From positions 1 to 47,080 of the forward strand of contig JAISLH010000016.1 in the NCBI GenBank assembly GCA_031260565.1: a DNA stretch of 47,080 nt. Reading direction: 5' to 3'. This DNA comes from Bacteroidales bacterium (lineage in GTDB: Bacteria > Bacteroidota > Bacteroidia > Bacteroidales > P3). Position 1 is the stretch's first letter, and each line of letters begins with the position of its first letter. Below, piece after piece: positions 35,874-44,821 of this stretch. Below the pieces are notes generated by a model. It saw only the letters and a list, made by a program, of their open reading frames with translations, did no database searches and was not told the origin of the DNA. A program made the position numbers and the translations under genes.

Positions 35874-38024
35874 ATGAAAAAAATAATTACCAATTTCATA
35901 CTCGTAATAGTCTTTGTTTGTTGTAGTTCGGTTAGTCAGTCGCAGACGATTATCGCCTCAGGCACAACGGGAAGCCTTACGTGGGAATTGACAAGCGACA
36001 GCATATTAACAATTAGCGGCAGCGGTGCAATGGTGGATAATGATAGACCTTGGTATGCTTACTATGACAAAATAAAGAGCGTTATTGTTGGTAATAATGT
36101 TACTACGATAGGAAACGCGTCCTTTCAGTATTGCTCAAATCTAACTTCGGTAACAATCGGCAACGCTGTTACGACTATAGGCTATGGGGCTTTTTCTTAT
36201 TGTTCAAGTCTATCATCAATCCACATCCCAAGTTCTGTTACTTCAATTTCCACTCCTTATGAGAATTTTTATGGTTGTGCCAGTTTAACGTCAATAAACG
36301 TTGATACCAATAGTAATTATTATAGCTCAGACAACGGGATACTTTATAGTAAAATGCAAGATACTTTAATTTGCTGTCCAGATGGGAAAACTGGGAATGT
36401 AATGATACCATATTCGGTTGTTACAATAGGTATTAATGCGTTTCGGAATTGTGCAAACTTAACATCAATAAATCTTACAAATACTGTTAATTCAATTAAA
36501 AGTGATGCTTTTTATGGTTGTGGTGGCTTAACATCAATTACCATTCCAAGCACTGTTAATTCAATAACGGGGAATGTTTTTCGAAATTGCAGTAGCTTAA
36601 CATCAATAAATGTAAGTGCTAACAACTATTATTATAGTTCTCTTGATGGTATCCTTTATAATAAAACAAGAGATACATTGATTTGTTGTCCGGGAGGCAA
36701 AACGGGAGAGGTAATAGTACCAAACTTTGTTACTACGATAGGAAATTATGCTTTCGCCTACTGCCATGTAACATCAGTAATGCTTCCTCCTTTCGCCAGC
36801 TCAATAGGTAGCTACGCTTTTCAATATTGCAGTAGTTTAACATCAATAGATATTCCCAATCATATTACTTCAATAAGAAATGGTACTTTTTATTATTGTA
36901 GCAATTTAATATCAGTAACTATCCCAAACTTTATCACTTTAATAGAAACTGCTGCCTTTTCAGGTTGTGGTGCTTTGGCTTCTATAACAATTCCAAGTTC
37001 TGTAACCACAATACAATCTGATGTTTTTGGTTATTGTTACGGACTGACTTTTATTAAAGTAGATGCACCAACACCTCCGCAGGCTTCTATCTCATTTTAT
37101 GGCATACCAACAGGCATTCCTGTTTATGTGCCTTGCGGTAGCTTGACGGCTTATCAGAATGATAGTTACTGGAGTTACTTTACCAATTATCATGGTATAG
37201 GAACGACAACCAACTACACAGGCAAAGTATGCCCTGATGAGACTTATACAGATGACAACTTTACAACTCCAATAAGCAGTGCTGGTATTTATTATCGGTT
37301 CTTTCCTACGGATGAAGGTTGTGATAGCCTTGTTGCGTTGAACTTTTCGTTTTATGTTCTTGACACCACAACATACTCAGTAACGATATGCGGCGGGACA
37401 ACTTACAGCGACAATAACTTCACAGAGCCGATAAGTGATACGGGAGTGTATCATTATCTTACCTTGCAAGGCGTCAATGGTTGTGATAGTGTTGTGGGGG
37501 TAAAGGTTCATTACTATCCTCAAGCGGACACACCGACTAATGTCTTCGTCTTACAGGTTGGCAATGATGGATTGACGGTCTTTTGGAACGATCAGGGGGA
37601 CATATATAATGTGTATCGCAATGGTGATTTGATTGCTACCCTTGATACGAGTGGATATGTGGATACAGACCTTGTTAGTGGTGAGCGTTATTGTTATAAG
37701 ATTAAGGCGGTGGATGACTGCAACAGTGAAAGTGAGTTTAGCAATGAGGCTTGTTATACTTACACATACGAAGCATATCTTACCGATGTTGAGCTTGCCA
37801 GCATAAAGATGTATCCTAACCCTGCAAGTGATAAACTTTTTGTTGAGGGCTATAACTTTAATGGCATAAAGATTTACAGCCTTTCGGGAATGGAAGTGTT
37901 GAACCTTTCAATCAACGACAGCAAGACAATGATTGATATTAGTCATTTAACCAATGGAGTTTATTATTTATGCCTGCTTTCGGACGGGCAAGTGATTGGC
38001 GGTAAGAAATTGATAAAGCAATAA
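35874..38024 (+). CDS. BspA-type leucine-rich-repeat protein, T9SS type A cargo
   Basis: The 716-residue protein has a signal peptide (ends SVSQSQ). About residues 55-405 are BspA-like leucine-rich repeats of the form AFxxCxxLTSITIPxSVTxI, a family known for adhesion. Two GCDS-type repeats follow (about 430-555), then a fibronectin III-like domain (about 560-630). The last about 75 residues start IKMYPNPASDKLFVEG and end GGKKLIKQ, a type A T9SS sorting domain. It should be exported by the T9SS and attached to or released from the surface. It is the first gene of a three-gene operon with 3- and 29-base gaps. Confidence 0.88.
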   Translation: MKKIITNFILVIVFVCCSSVSQSQTIIASGTTGSLTWELTSDSILTISGSGAMVDNDRPWYAYYDKIKSVIVGNNVTTIGNASFQYCSNLTSVTIGNAVTTIGYGAFSYCSSLSSIHIPSSVTSISTPYENFYGCASLTSINVDTNSNYYSSDNGILYSKMQDTLICCPDGKTGNVMIPYSVVTIGINAFRNCANLTSINLTNTVNSIKSDAFYGCGGLTSITIPSTVNSITGNVFRNCSSLTSINVSANNYYYSSLDGILYNKTRDTLICCPGGKTGEVIVPNFVTTIGNYAFAYCHVTSVMLPPFASSIGSYAFQYCSSLTSIDIPNHITSIRNGTFYYCSNLISVTIPNFITLIETAAFSGCGALASITIPSSVTTIQSDVFGYCYGLTFIKVDAPTPPQASISFYGIPTGIPVYVPCGSLTAYQNDSYWSYFTNYHGIGTTTNYTGKVCPDETYTDDNFTTPISSAGIYYRFFPTDEGCDSLVALNFSFYVLDTTTYSVTICGGTTYSDNNFTEPISDTGVYHYLTLQGVNGCDSVVGVKVHYYPQADTPTNVFVLQVGNDGLTVFWNDQGDIYNVYRNGDLIATLDTSGYVDTDLVSGERYCYKIKAVDDCNSESEFSNEACYTYTYEAYLTDVELASIKMYPNPASDKLFVEGYNFNGIKIYSLSGMEVLNLSINDSKTMIDISHLTNGVYYLCLLSDGQVIGGKKLIKQ

Positions 38025-38027
38025 GGG

Positions 38028-41000
38028 ATGATTAGAATGAGAAAGTATGCTGCTTTAGTTTTGAGTTTGATGATTGTTGCTTCTGCTTCGGCACAGGACA
38101 TATTTAATATGCCTGCTTCAGGTACGGTTACTAACACAAGTAACGATTGTTGGGTCTATGATGACGGCGGAGCAGCTAATGATTATGGAACTTACGTTGA
38201 TAGTTATATGATATTGACGCCTGTTAATTCCAATTTGTTTTACAATAGTCTTCATTTGGAATATGCAATGGAAGCTCCATCACAAACAAAGATTGAAATA
38301 TACAATAATTATAATGGAGCATTGCTTTTTAGAAACTCTGCTTCTGATACAGTCGGCACGATTGACATAACCATTTGTGCAAGGTCTATAAGGGTTTATT
38401 TTCATACTGATAGTGAAGCACCACAAGGCGATGGCTTTGCTTTACATCTTGGCGTTTGTGATACCTGTCCCGATAGAGTGCAATGGGTAAGTTCAGAGGT
38501 GTTGCCAAATAATCAGGCTTTGGTTAAATGGGATACCGTTATTGGTGGCAGTGAATATCTTGTTAGACTTTATAGCTCTTCCTTCGGTAGCGTAACACTT
38601 GCCGTTCAGGGAGACTCTCTTATGCTTCCTGTTGTTTCGCCTGCTGGTGATACTATCTTCCCTGTTCGCCATTGTGATACTATTTCTGCCTCTGTTTATA
38701 CACCTTGTGATACTATAGCCACAAGTTGTTCTCAATGTATTAGTCCTGCATATACTGGGTGGAGGCAATGCCTGTGTCCTAAGCCAAGTATCACTACCTT
38801 TAATAGAATAGACAACGATACCGATGGCTTACGTAATGATTATATGGTTAGGTGGTCTGAGCCTGCGGACACAATACAATGGACTGTAGTTTTGGTTAAT
38901 TTCTCAACAGGGCAAGAGGTAAGCAGGGTAACAACCGATACTAACTTTTATTTGTTTGAAAACCTTGACACGTGTTATAGTTATGCCGTAACGGTGTATT
39001 GTGATTGCCACGATGATCCTTATCACGATGATAATCCTCCTTGCAAGGCTGCTGTACAATATATATATGGTGTTAATTGCAGCGGTTGTCTTATTGGTGT
39101 AAGCAGCGTTTATGCAAATATAGATTATGTTACTATAACATTGGCTAATGATACGACTTCATTGGTAGCCTCAATCTATTTGGGTGCTACTTTGATTCAA
39201 ACCAATACAATAAGAAATGGAACAACTACATTCAACAATCTTGATAGAGCAACGCAATACACAATAATTATCTATGATTCTTCTGGTACAATAAGTTGTG
39301 ATACGACTTTCACTGCTGTTACCCTTGATAATTGCATAGCTTATTATGACTTGCATTCTCCTCTGACCTATGCTACTTATGGCTATTCGGCTGCTAATCC
39401 TTACCTTTATCACGGCGTTATTGATAATGGAGAATATGATGTTACAAGCCGACACACGGTAAATTATGACACTTCGGCAACAGACCCCAATACAGGAGAT
39501 ATACTTCGTGTTATTCCTTATGGAGCAGAACAATCTGTGAGGCTTGGCAACTGGACAGGGGGAGAATCGGAGGCTCTTACCTACACTTATCTTGTAGATG
39601 CTAATGTTAATGATTTGCTTCTTTTGCGATATGCTGTTGTGCTTAACGACCCTTCGGGCTCTCACCCGCCGGAAAGACGACCAAGTTTTACTTTGGTAAT
39701 TCTTGACTCCACAGGAGTAGAGATAGACTCTATTTGTGGTAAGGCGGACTTCGTTGCAGGAGAAAATACCGATGATTGGAATGTTTATCAAGGGGATATT
39801 CTTTGGAAAAATTGGACAACTGTAGGCTTTGATGTTTCGCCTTATCATAATAGGCAGATAAAGGTGCGTCTTACGACAAAAGATTGTCTTGATGGTAATT
39901 CAAAACACTTTGGCTATGCTTACTTTACCTTTGAATGCACAAGTAAATATATAGCAGCAGTTAATTGTGGGAAGGTTGATTCAAGTGTCTTCTTTGCACC
40001 TGAAGGCTTTTCTTACCGGTGGTACAATGTTAATGATGAAAGTACTGTACTATCTACCAGCAATAGATTAGTGGTTTATGGAGAGGCAACTCAGTATTTC
40101 TATTGTATAGTGTCTAATTTGGAAAACCCCGACTGCCAATTCCGACTTAATGCAATGTCAGGGAATCGCTATCCAAATGCCGACTTCACTTATGATTATA
40201 CTTTCCAAAACTGTGCATTCTATGTTCAATTCCACAATGGCAGCTACGTATCGGCTGATTCTCTTGGTATGGATACCATAGCTAATAGCTGTGAAACAGC
40301 CCAGTGGTTATTCCATAGCGGCATCATATCGACAACCTATCACACTTCTTACATCTATTCGCAAAGTGGGGACTACATTGTGAGGCTTGTTTCTGGTATT
40401 GCAAACAATTCTTGCACCGATACAATAGAGTTGCTAATTCACTTAGTCCCTCCTCCCCTTGATTCTGTCTCCATTGTGGGCAATACATCTATTTGTCTGG
40501 GTAGTTCAACGACATTGACTGCTACTTCTTATGGACAATACCTTTGGAACAATGGCTACACTACTCAAAGCATAGCAGTAACCCCAAGTGATACTACTTT
40601 ATATTCGGTAAGCGTCATAGACACTTTTGGCTGTAGTTCCACCGATGAACATTTGGTACAAGTAAAAGCCTCCTATTACGACATAAATGTATATGATACG
40701 ATATGCGAAAAGGAATACTATGCTCCTGAAGGAAGACCTCTTACTGAGGAAGGAGTATATCATCTCTATCTAACAACAAAAGAAGGGTGCGACTCAGTAA
40801 TATACCTGCATCTAACCGTACTTACCAACTGCAACAATATATTTGTTCCTAACGCCTTTACGCCAAATGAACAAAGCAATAACACATTCCGACCTTACTC
40901 GGCAGACGATGTAGAGATGCGGTTTGAAATTTACAATCGCTATGGTGCTATGGTGTTTGAAAGCAATACTCCAAATGAAGGTTGGGATGGAACATTTAGA

Positions 41001-41108
41001 GGCAACCCTTGTCCGCAAGGAGTGTATGTTTGGCGACTCGTCTATCGTTACCTCGCCCCTCCTTCTGCTCAACAGGTTAAGTATGGAACAGTTATGTTGA
41101 TTTATTAA
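38028..41108 (+). CDS. Large secreted protein with T9SS type B sorting domain (paralogue 1)
   Basis: The 1026-residue protein has a signal peptide (LVLSLMIVASASAQ). Residues about 25-145 form a beta-rich N-terminal domain (NDCWVYDDGGAANDYG), and two fibronectin-like stretches follow. A beta-sandwich-like region (about 470-650) comes next, then PKD- or Ig-like domains (NTSICLGSSTTLTA near 820) and a GCDSVIYLHLTV repeat. The C-terminal about 90 residues (VPNAFTPNEQSNNTF, IYNRYGAMVFES, GWDGTFRGNPCPQGVYVW) are the type B, gliding-motility-associated T9SS signal. Catalytic motifs are not evident, so an adhesin or structural role is inferred. The next gene is its tandem paralogue. Confidence 0.87.
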   Translation: MIRMRKYAALVLSLMIVASASAQDIFNMPASGTVTNTSNDCWVYDDGGAANDYGTYVDSYMILTPVNSNLFYNSLHLEYAMEAPSQTKIEIYNNYNGALLFRNSASDTVGTIDITICARSIRVYFHTDSEAPQGDGFALHLGVCDTCPDRVQWVSSEVLPNNQALVKWDTVIGGSEYLVRLYSSSFGSVTLAVQGDSLMLPVVSPAGDTIFPVRHCDTISASVYTPCDTIATSCSQCISPAYTGWRQCLCPKPSITTFNRIDNDTDGLRNDYMVRWSEPADTIQWTVVLVNFSTGQEVSRVTTDTNFYLFENLDTCYSYAVTVYCDCHDDPYHDDNPPCKAAVQYIYGVNCSGCLIGVSSVYANIDYVTITLANDTTSLVASIYLGATLIQTNTIRNGTTTFNNLDRATQYTIIIYDSSGTISCDTTFTAVTLDNCIAYYDLHSPLTYATYGYSAANPYLYHGVIDNGEYDVTSRHTVNYDTSATDPNTGDILRVIPYGAEQSVRLGNWTGGESEALTYTYLVDANVNDLLLLRYAVVLNDPSGSHPPERRPSFTLVILDSTGVEIDSICGKADFVAGENTDDWNVYQGDILWKNWTTVGFDVSPYHNRQIKVRLTTKDCLDGNSKHFGYAYFTFECTSKYIAAVNCGKVDSSVFFAPEGFSYRWYNVNDESTVLSTSNRLVVYGEATQYFYCIVSNLENPDCQFRLNAMSGNRYPNADFTYDYTFQNCAFYVQFHNGSYVSADSLGMDTIANSCETAQWLFHSGIISTTYHTSYIYSQSGDYIVRLVSGIANNSCTDTIELLIHLVPPPLDSVSIVGNTSICLGSSTTLTATSYGQYLWNNGYTTQSIAVTPSDTTLYSVSVIDTFGCSSTDEHLVQVKASYYDINVYDTICEKEYYAPEGRPLTEEGVYHLYLTTKEGCDSVIYLHLTVLTNCNNIFVPNAFTPNEQSNNTFRPYSADDVEMRFEIYNRYGAMVFESNTPNEGWDGTFRGNPCPQGVYVWRLVYRYLAPPSAQQVKYGTVMLIY

Positions 41109-41137
41109 ATTATGAAAATAACCCAGTCAATAGCTTT

Positions 41138-44100
41138 ATGTCAATGAGAAAATATATCGTTTTAATTTTAAGTTTTGCGTTTGCTGCTTCTGCTTCTGCA
41201 CAGAGTACTTTTAATATGCCGTCTTCCGGTACGGTTTATAATACGGGCAATGATTGTTGGATATATGACGATGGCGGAGCAACCAATGATTATGGTACGT
41301 ATGTTGATAGTTATATGTACCTGAACACTACAAGCTCTAACGTATTTTACAACAGTATCCATTTGGAATATGCAATGGAAGCTTTTACACAAACGAAAAT
41401 TGAAATCTACGATAACAATCGTGGTACATTACTATTTAGTAATTATGCCATTGCTGCCGATACGATAGACATACCTGTTTCTTGTGTAAGGTCTGTAAGG
41501 ATTTATTTTCACACCGACAGTGAAGTACCGCAAGGCTATGGCTTTGCTTTGCATCTTGGCGTTTGTGATACTTGTCCCGACCGAGTGCAATGGGTAAATG
41601 CAACGGTGCTATCAGACAATCATACATATATTAAATGGGATACGATTACAGGAGTTACTGACTACCTTGTAGAAATTAGCGGCTCAGTATTTGCTGTTCA
41701 AGGGGATTCTCTTACGCTCCCTGTTATTTCATCAACTGGTGATACAATATTTCCTGTTAATCATTGCGGTTATTACAGAGCTTACGTTTATACTGCATGC
41801 GATACCGCTATAAGTTGCTTCAAGCGTTGTTATAATCCAGCAAGTGTAGCATGGTATCAATGCTCTTGCCCCCAGCCATCCATTAATAGTTTCTATAGAA
41901 TGGATAATACAGCTGACGGCATATCCGATGTCAATGATTATATGGTTAAGTGGTCTGAACCTTCCGATACAATAGAATGGACTGTTGTTTTAATTTATAG
42001 AGGGACTGGACAAGAATTATATAGGGTAACAAGCGACACTAACTATTATCTGTTTGAAAACCTTGATACATGTTTTGCTTACTCTGTTAATGTATTTTGT
42101 AATTGCCATGATGACCCTTCTCACGATGACCCAAATCCTATTATATGCAAATCTCATTCAACTTGGATAGATAAAGCAAATTGTGCATACGTCTGTCCTA
42201 TCCCTTTGCCTGTAGTAACAGGTGTTTCAACTAATACCAATACAATAACCGTTACTTGGTCTAATGCCGCCGATACGCTTTCATGGGTAGCCTCAATTTA
42301 TATAGACACCGTGCTTATAGAAACGGATACAATAACAGACGGGACAATAACATTCAACAATCTCACCCCTGCCACGACATACACCATAACAATCTACGGC
42401 TATTATGACACAATAACCTGCAATATGCTTACCTTATCCGCTTTTACCGATGAAAACTGCATACCTTATTATGACTTGTATTCTCCTCTTACCGATGCTT
42501 CCTATGGTAACACCTCTGCCAATCCTTATACCTATCATGGCGTTGTTGATAACGGGGAAGAAGAGGTATCAAGCCGACATACTATCAATACTAATGTTTC
42601 AGCAAAAGACCCTCGTACAGGTAATCTTCTTAGCCTTATCCCTGCAGGAGCAACGCAATCAGTAAGACTTGGTAACTGGGAAGGCGGAAAGTCAGAAGCC
42701 CTTACCTATACTTATCTTGTCGATACCAATGTTAATGATTTGCTACTGTTAAGGTATGCTGTCGTCCTTTATGACCCACCCGGCACTCATCCAGCCGACA
42801 GACGACCAAGTTTTACTTTGGTAATACTTGATTCCACAGGAGCAGAGATAGATTCTGTTTGTGGTAAGGCAGACTTTGTTGCCGGAGAAAATACTACCGA
42901 TTGGAATGTATATCAGGGAAGTATTCTTTGGAAGGACTGGACAGCAGTAGGCTTTGATATGTCAGCCTATCACAACAAAAAGATAAAGATAAGACTGACG
43001 ACTAAGGATTGTGCTGACGGCAACGCAACGCATTTTGGTTATGCCTATTTCACATTGGAATGCAACAAAAAGCAGATGTCTTCTTTCAATTGTGGGGAAG
43101 CAACATCAAGTACATTCACTGCCCCCGAAGGTTTTTCTTATCAATGGTATAATGCAAGTGATACCAACGCTATAATATCCACCGAACGCGAGCTAATAGT
43201 CTCTACGCAGGCGACACAATTCCTTTATTGCATTGTCTCCAACTTAGAAAATCCTGACTGCAAATTCCGCATAGATGCAACGGCGGGTAATCGTTTCCCT
43301 ATAGCCGCTTTTGATTATAATTACACGTTTGAGAACTGCGAATTCACGGTTCATTTCACCAATACAAGCTATGTATCCACCAATGCACTCGGTTCAGACA
43401 CCATAGAGCAGAGTTGCGAAACTATTCAGTGGTTTTTGCATGACGGATACACTCAATCTATTGACACATTCGCTCATACCTACCAGCTAAGTGGCAATTA
43501 TGTACTAAGGATTATAGCAGGTCTGAGCAACAACTCTTGCACCGATACACTTGATACGCTCATTCATTTAGTCAGTCCAGTCCTTACGCTTAATATTTCC
43601 GGTGATTCGTCAATCTGTCTTGGCACTTCAACAACACTGACAGCCTCAACGAGCGGGCAATATCTTTGGAACACGGGCGACACTACTCAAAGCATAACGA
43701 TAGCCCCTGACACCACAACCCTATATTCGGTAAGCGTTTCAGACACCTTTGGTTGTACTACGACAGCAGAGTGTTTGGTTGAGGTTAGAGCGTCTTATCA
43801 TGATGTTGATGTGTTCGATACAATTTGTGATAACGCATATTACGCCCCCGAAGGAACACCTCTGACAGAGGAAGGAATATATTACCTGTCTCTTCAAACA
43901 ATTCAAGGTTGCGACTCTGTCATTTACCTGCACCTGACAGTCAATCCTACCTTTTTAGACACGATTTATGACTCTGTTTGTATCAATGACTCTTATGAGT
44001 TTTACGGACAGGAATATGATGAAGCCGGAATATATTACGCAAACCTCACAAGCGTTTATGGTTGCGACTCAATCTATGTTTTGAATCTTGCAGTCAAGCC

Positions 44101-44530
44101 AATATACACCGACACCATTAAAGCCGATGTGTTCAAAGGCAAAACGTTTAGTCTCTTTGGCTTCAGCGAATCAGAAAAAGGTATATACACTCACACATTT
44201 GAAGGTTCAAACGGCTGCGACTCCATCGTAGTTCTTGATTTAACGGTTGATAATGTAATGTTTCCGAGCGTTATAACTGCGAATGATGACGGCGTAAATG
44301 ACGTTTTTGTCATTCATAACCTGTTAGAGCAAAACATCTTCCCCGAAAATGAGCTCATAATCTTCAATCGCTACGGCAAATTGATGTATCACAAGAAAAA
44401 TATCTCGCAAGAGTCTGATTTTTGGAAGCCTGACGCAAGCACACCGACAGGAACATACTTTTATCGTTTCATCGGCATCCGTCACGACAAAACTTGGGAC
44501 ATCACAGGTACGATTGAGGTCATCCGATAG
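41138..44530 (+). CDS. Large secreted protein with T9SS type B sorting domain (paralogue 2)
   Basis: The 1130-residue protein matches its upstream neighbour over most of its length: the same N-terminal DCWIYDDGGATNDYG block, GVCDTCPDRVQWV, GNWEGGKSEALTYTYLVDTN and the SICLGTSTTLTA domain. It is longer because two extra GCDS-type repeats (about residues 940-1045; YGCDSIYVLNLAV and NGCDSIVVLDLTV) precede the C-terminal signal. That signal (ITANDDGVNDVFVIHNL, IFNRYGKLMYH, PTGTYFYRF) is type B. The signal peptide ends AASASAQ. It ends the operon; array J follows. Confidence 0.87.
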   Translation: MSMRKYIVLILSFAFAASASAQSTFNMPSSGTVYNTGNDCWIYDDGGATNDYGTYVDSYMYLNTTSSNVFYNSIHLEYAMEAFTQTKIEIYDNNRGTLLFSNYAIAADTIDIPVSCVRSVRIYFHTDSEVPQGYGFALHLGVCDTCPDRVQWVNATVLSDNHTYIKWDTITGVTDYLVEISGSVFAVQGDSLTLPVISSTGDTIFPVNHCGYYRAYVYTACDTAISCFKRCYNPASVAWYQCSCPQPSINSFYRMDNTADGISDVNDYMVKWSEPSDTIEWTVVLIYRGTGQELYRVTSDTNYYLFENLDTCFAYSVNVFCNCHDDPSHDDPNPIICKSHSTWIDKANCAYVCPIPLPVVTGVSTNTNTITVTWSNAADTLSWVASIYIDTVLIETDTITDGTITFNNLTPATTYTITIYGYYDTITCNMLTLSAFTDENCIPYYDLYSPLTDASYGNTSANPYTYHGVVDNGEEEVSSRHTINTNVSAKDPRTGNLLSLIPAGATQSVRLGNWEGGKSEALTYTYLVDTNVNDLLLLRYAVVLYDPPGTHPADRRPSFTLVILDSTGAEIDSVCGKADFVAGENTTDWNVYQGSILWKDWTAVGFDMSAYHNKKIKIRLTTKDCADGNATHFGYAYFTLECNKKQMSSFNCGEATSSTFTAPEGFSYQWYNASDTNAIISTERELIVSTQATQFLYCIVSNLENPDCKFRIDATAGNRFPIAAFDYNYTFENCEFTVHFTNTSYVSTNALGSDTIEQSCETIQWFLHDGYTQSIDTFAHTYQLSGNYVLRIIAGLSNNSCTDTLDTLIHLVSPVLTLNISGDSSICLGTSTTLTASTSGQYLWNTGDTTQSITIAPDTTTLYSVSVSDTFGCTTTAECLVEVRASYHDVDVFDTICDNAYYAPEGTPLTEEGIYYLSLQTIQGCDSVIYLHLTVNPTFLDTIYDSVCINDSYEFYGQEYDEAGIYYANLTSVYGCDSIYVLNLAVKPIYTDTIKADVFKGKTFSLFGFSESEKGIYTHTFEGSNGCDSIVVLDLTVDNVMFPSVITANDDGVNDVFVIHNLLEQNIFPENELIIFNRYGKLMYHKKNISQESDFWKPDASTPTGTYFYRFIGIRHDKTWDITGTIEVIR

Positions 44531-44546
44531 ACTTTCCATTTCAATA

Positions 44547-44672
44547 AAACCTCATTTCATTTTAGCCAAATACTACCTCATTTTTCTAAAGTGGCGTTTT
44601 AATTTCTTGAAACGCCACTTTAGCGTCACGAAACGCCGCTTTAGAAAATTAAAACGGCGTTTGGTGAAAAGC
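44547..44672. repeat. Array J: six 21-bp repeats upstream of porX
   Basis: Six units of exactly 21 bp start at 44547 (AAACCTCATTTCA), 44568 (AAATACTACCTCA), 44589 (AAGTGGCGTTTTA), 44610 (AAACGCCACTTTA), 44631 (AAACGCCGCTTTA) and 44652 (AAACGGCGTTTGG). Units 3 and 4 form the same 12-bp hairpin as in array D. The first two units have a CCTCAT core, the reverse complement of the ATGAGG core of array B. Confidence 0.92.
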
Positions 44673-44739
44673 ATACTATTTATGGTGAAAATCGTGTAAG
44701 GGCTCGTCATCCTTTTTGACGTCATTCATTGGAACGTTT

Positions 44740-44765
44740 TACTCAATTATTTTTTTCATTGAGTA
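44740..44765. other. Hairpin upstream of porX
   Basis: TACTCAAT at 44740-44747 pairs with ATTGAGTA at 44758-44765 around a T-rich loop. No clear TAnnTTTG box precedes porX, unlike most genes here, so this element could be part of a different type of promoter or a leader structure. Confidence 0.4.
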
Positions 44766-44821
44766 TATCAGTTTCGTCTTTTTTTGCGTTATAAGATTAT
44801 TACACATAAAAATATTGACAA

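Noticed and set aside
39171-39848. A 225-residue ORF antisense to the first type B cargo gene
   Set aside because: It is on the opposite strand of a gene with clear domains, its composition looks like a mirrored coding sequence, and it has no promoter.
44514-44699. Short ORFs over arrays F, G and J rich in Lys-Arg-Phe
   Set aside because: They are repeat readings that overlap the neighbouring gene ends or promoters and share no start context; array H with 22-bp units would break such a frame.
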